Shown: in pieces, positions 15,470 through 16,916 of the stretch
Numbering within the stretch: position 1 is the stretch's first letter
How the letters are laid out: each line of letters opens with the position of its first letter
Assembly: GCA_964587625.1 (NCBI GenBank)
Contig: CAZPLU010000043.1
Span: 1-16,916, forward strand
Reading direction: 5' to 3'
Source of the DNA: DAOPZJ01 sp964587625
Lineage (GTDB): Bacteria; Bacillota; Clostridia; Oscillospirales; JAKOTC01
DNA: 16,916 nucleotides
Notes under the pieces: model-generated
Database searches by the model: none
Seen by the model: only the letters and a program-made list of their open reading frames with translations
What the model was told of the DNA's origin: nothing
Position numbers and translations under genes: made by a program

Positions 15470-16511
15470 GATCTCCCAAGACGATGGTTTTTTTTGCGCG
15501 CACACCTGCGCTTTGATCTTTTTCCGCCCTTACGGAAAACCCGCGCGCCCGCAATTCCTCGGCTTTTTTCAGCACCGTACGGGGATCGCAATCGCCGTAG
15601 ACCAGCAAAATATCCGTGTCGAATTCGGACGGCTCGTAAAATACCCTCTCCAGCTCGCCCAGATAGATCGCGAACCCGATGGCGCTTTGGGGCTTGCCGA
15701 ACCTGCGCATCATGCCGTCATAACGCCCGCCCGCGAGTACCGCCGAAGCCGCCTTGGAGATATATCCGCGCATGACGACGCCGTTATAATAATCCGGTGA
15801 GTTGACGGTAGAAAAATCGATGCGAACGCGTTCTTCCAGTCCCGCCGCACACAGCAGCACCGCCAACGCTCTCAATTCCTCAAAGGCAATTAGCGTGCGT
15901 TCGTTTTTGACAAGCTCTTTTAAACATTCAAGTTTTTCGGTCGGTTTTTCACAGAGCGCACAGAGTGTTTGCACAAGCGTTTCGTCGCCGCAGATGGCGG
16001 CCAGTGCCGTGCGATTTTTTCCGGCTAAAGCAGTCAAAAACTCTTCGCTCAGATCCCCGAAAATCCCCGAAAGAAAGCCCATATGACCGATGTTTAATAA
16101 ATAGTTTTCGTCGAGCAACGCCAGCGACTGCGCTGCCAAAATCACGACCTCGGCCTCGGAAAAAGCGTCGTCGGCGCCGATGTATTCCAGCCCGGTCTGC
16201 CCGATTTCGCGTACCTCTCCGTCGTTCTTTTTCATCCGGAACACGTTTTCGTCGTAAAACAGCTTGACACGCACGGCTTCAGGCGTGATGTTTTTAATGA
16301 TGCTCAATGTCACGTCAGGTTTTAACGCCATCAGCCGCCCGCCCGCGCCGGTGAACGTGATGATCCGCTCCCCCGTTAAAAAACTCTTGTTCTCGCGGTA
16401 GGTGTCGTAGGTCTCGAGTTTATCCATGCGATATTTTTGATAGCCGCAGCGCTCATACAATGCGCGCAGCCGAAGCGGAATTCGGTCGAACAAAGGCAGT
16501 TTTTCGGTCAT
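15456..16511 (-). CDS. hisZ: ATP phosphoribosyltransferase regulatory subunit HisZ
   Basis: A 351-residue paralogue of histidyl-tRNA synthetase that assembles with short HisG and confers histidine feedback inhibition. It keeps the class II core: FLTGERIITFTGAGGRLMALKPDVT, the FRMKKNDGEVREIGQTGLEYIGAD motif-2 region, DYYNGVVMRGY and GGRYDGMMRRFG. The near-terminal AIGFAIYLGELER corresponds to motif 3. It ends in a short alpha/beta stretch and is compact compared with full HisRS (over 400), as expected for HisZ. The start ATG 16511 has GAGGGG six bases upstream. It is the first gene of the operon, with a leader of about 66 bases. Confidence 0.93.
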   Translation of the reverse strand: MTEKLPLFDRIPLRLRALYERCGYQKYRMDKLETYDTYRENKSFLTGERIITFTGAGGRLMALKPDVTLSIIKNITPEAVRVKLFYDENVFRMKKNDGEVREIGQTGLEYIGADDAFSEAEVVILAAQSLALLDENYLLNIGHMGFLSGIFGDLSEEFLTALAGKNRTALAAICGDETLVQTLCALCEKPTEKLECLKELVKNERTLIAFEELRALAVLLCAAGLEERVRIDFSTVNSPDYYNGVVMRGYISKAASAVLAGGRYDGMMRRFGKPQSAIGFAIYLGELERVFYEPSEFDTDILLVYGDCDPRTVLKKAEELRARGFSVRAEKDQSAGVRAKKTIVLGDHEDA

Positions 16512-16530
16512 TGGAATCCCCTCTCAAGGT

Positions 16531-16572
16531 TCACGTCATCATTGGATATTCACCTCGGAAACTTTTTTTCCG
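16531..16572 (-). promoter_or_regulatory. hisZ leader: 5' hairpin and possible minimal upstream ORF
   Basis: Close to the predicted transcript start, CGGAAA and TTTCCG (16572-16556) form a six-bp stem with a five-base loop. Directly after it come GAGGTG (16556-16551), eight bases, and ATG ATG ACG TGA (16542-16531), a well-spaced RBS with a three-residue frame. The leader is too short for a T-box and has no histidine codon run, so classic attenuation is not supported. The role is uncertain. Confidence 0.35.
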
Positions 16573-16583
16573 ATTTCATAGGT

Positions 16584-16612
16584 ATTATATAATACTTTAT
16601 CGCTTTTGTCAA
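16584..16612 (-). promoter_or_regulatory. Consensus SigA promoter of the his operon
   Basis: Minus strand: -35 TTGACA (16612-16607) and -10 TATAAT (16589-16584), both perfect, with a 17-base spacer. The predicted transcription start is near 16577. A fully consensus promoter on a biosynthetic operon normally needs a repressor, and the palindrome overlapping it provides a site. Confidence 0.93.
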
Positions 16613-16630
16613 CTAAAGCGATAAAGTATT
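16591..16630. promoter_or_regulatory. Putative HisR operator: perfect 16-bp inverted repeat
   Basis: AATACTTTATCGCTTT (16591-16606) and AAAGCGATAAAGTATT (16615-16630) are exact reverse complements with an eight-base gap. The -35 hexamer occupies the first six bases of that gap (16607-16612), and the left arm is the promoter spacer. A dimer bound here would cover the -35 region and block RNA polymerase. The likely ligand is the TrpR-like YerC/HisR product encoded at the other end of the operon; that link is inference from context. Confidence 0.8.
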
Positions 16631-16720
16631 TTTCAATCTCTCAGAAACTTTTAATACGGATTGCAACGCATTCGCTAGACCGATGGGCGATAATAAATCC
16701 GAAACGGATAACAACGGTGA

Positions 16721-16888
16721 ATCAACAAGGTCGTATGCGTGTGTAAATTACGCGATTACCTCCATTTCAAACGTGAAAATGAAAATGAGGTGTCTTTTAA
16801 TACCGAACAAAAACGACGGTTAAGCTTTAACTTCTACACAAAAGAATTCAGAGAGATTCCTTATGTGGGAGATTATTACGGAGAGTAA
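16721..16888 (+). pseudogene. Possible gene remnant: short protein-like open frame of unknown origin
   Basis: The 16631-16916 stretch has no recognisable gene. One plus-strand frame, open from 16721 to a TAA at 16886-16888, reads about 55 residues with protein-like composition: RDYLHFKRENENEV, then RRLSFNFYTKEFREIPYVGDYYGE. It has no ATG; the only plausible start is GTG 16739, with no good RBS. A different frame (ATG 16683) carries the upstream part, which would fit a frameshifted remnant. It could equally be chance. Confidence 0.22.
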
Positions 16889-16916
16889 AAACCCGCGTTA
16901 TTTCAATCATACAACA

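Noticed and set aside
16512..16577. T-box or histidine attenuator ahead of hisZ
   Set aside because: The leader is only about 66 bases, lacks a T-box sequence and an antiterminator/terminator pair, and has no histidine codon run.

Overview
The window looks like chromosomal DNA of a Gram-positive Firmicute of the class Clostridia; an Oscillospiraceae-like relative is my inference. The reasons are near-consensus SigA promoters, strong GGAGG-type ribosome binding sites, a PASTA-domain PrkC/Stp pair in the rlmN-stp-prkC-rsgA order, and a short HisG that needs HisZ. Almost everything is on the minus strand; only one complete gene (4324-5415) is on the plus strand.

Region 1 (1-4168, minus) is a housekeeping operon: rlmN, stp (PP2C phosphatase), prkC (PASTA Ser/Thr kinase) and the first 85 codons of rsgA, which runs off the left edge. 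It is read from a consensus promoter (TTGACA, 17 bp, TATTAT) at 4140-4168. The leader, about 100 nt long, contains small inverted repeats. Start codons are GTG for rlmN and TTG for prkC.

Region 2 (4268-5511, plus) has one DUF362 protein with two 4Fe-4S motifs, its own RBS and a weak promoter. It is followed by an inverted repeat between convergent genes.

Region 3 (5612-7896, minus) is a three-gene cassette with its own promoter: a 12-TM MFS transporter, a 114-residue four-helix membrane protein and a secreted, C-terminally anchored SH3-like protein. The genes are tightly coupled and the function is unknown.

Region 4 (7910-16630, minus) is a histidine biosynthesis operon: hisZ-hisG-hisD-hisC-hisB-hisH-[61-bp tandem repeats]-hisA-hisF-hisIE-2H phosphoesterase-yerC. 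All steps from PRPP plus ATP to histidine are covered except histidinol-phosphate phosphatase. The last gene is a TrpR-like YerC/HisR regulator. At the other end, a consensus promoter lies inside a perfect 16-bp inverted repeat, with the -35 hexamer filling the gap between the arms. This is the architecture expected of an operator for that terminal regulator. A related dispersed repeat with a GC-rich hairpin lies just past yerC.

The right end (16631-16916) has no recognisable gene, only a short open frame on the plus strand that may be the remnant of one.
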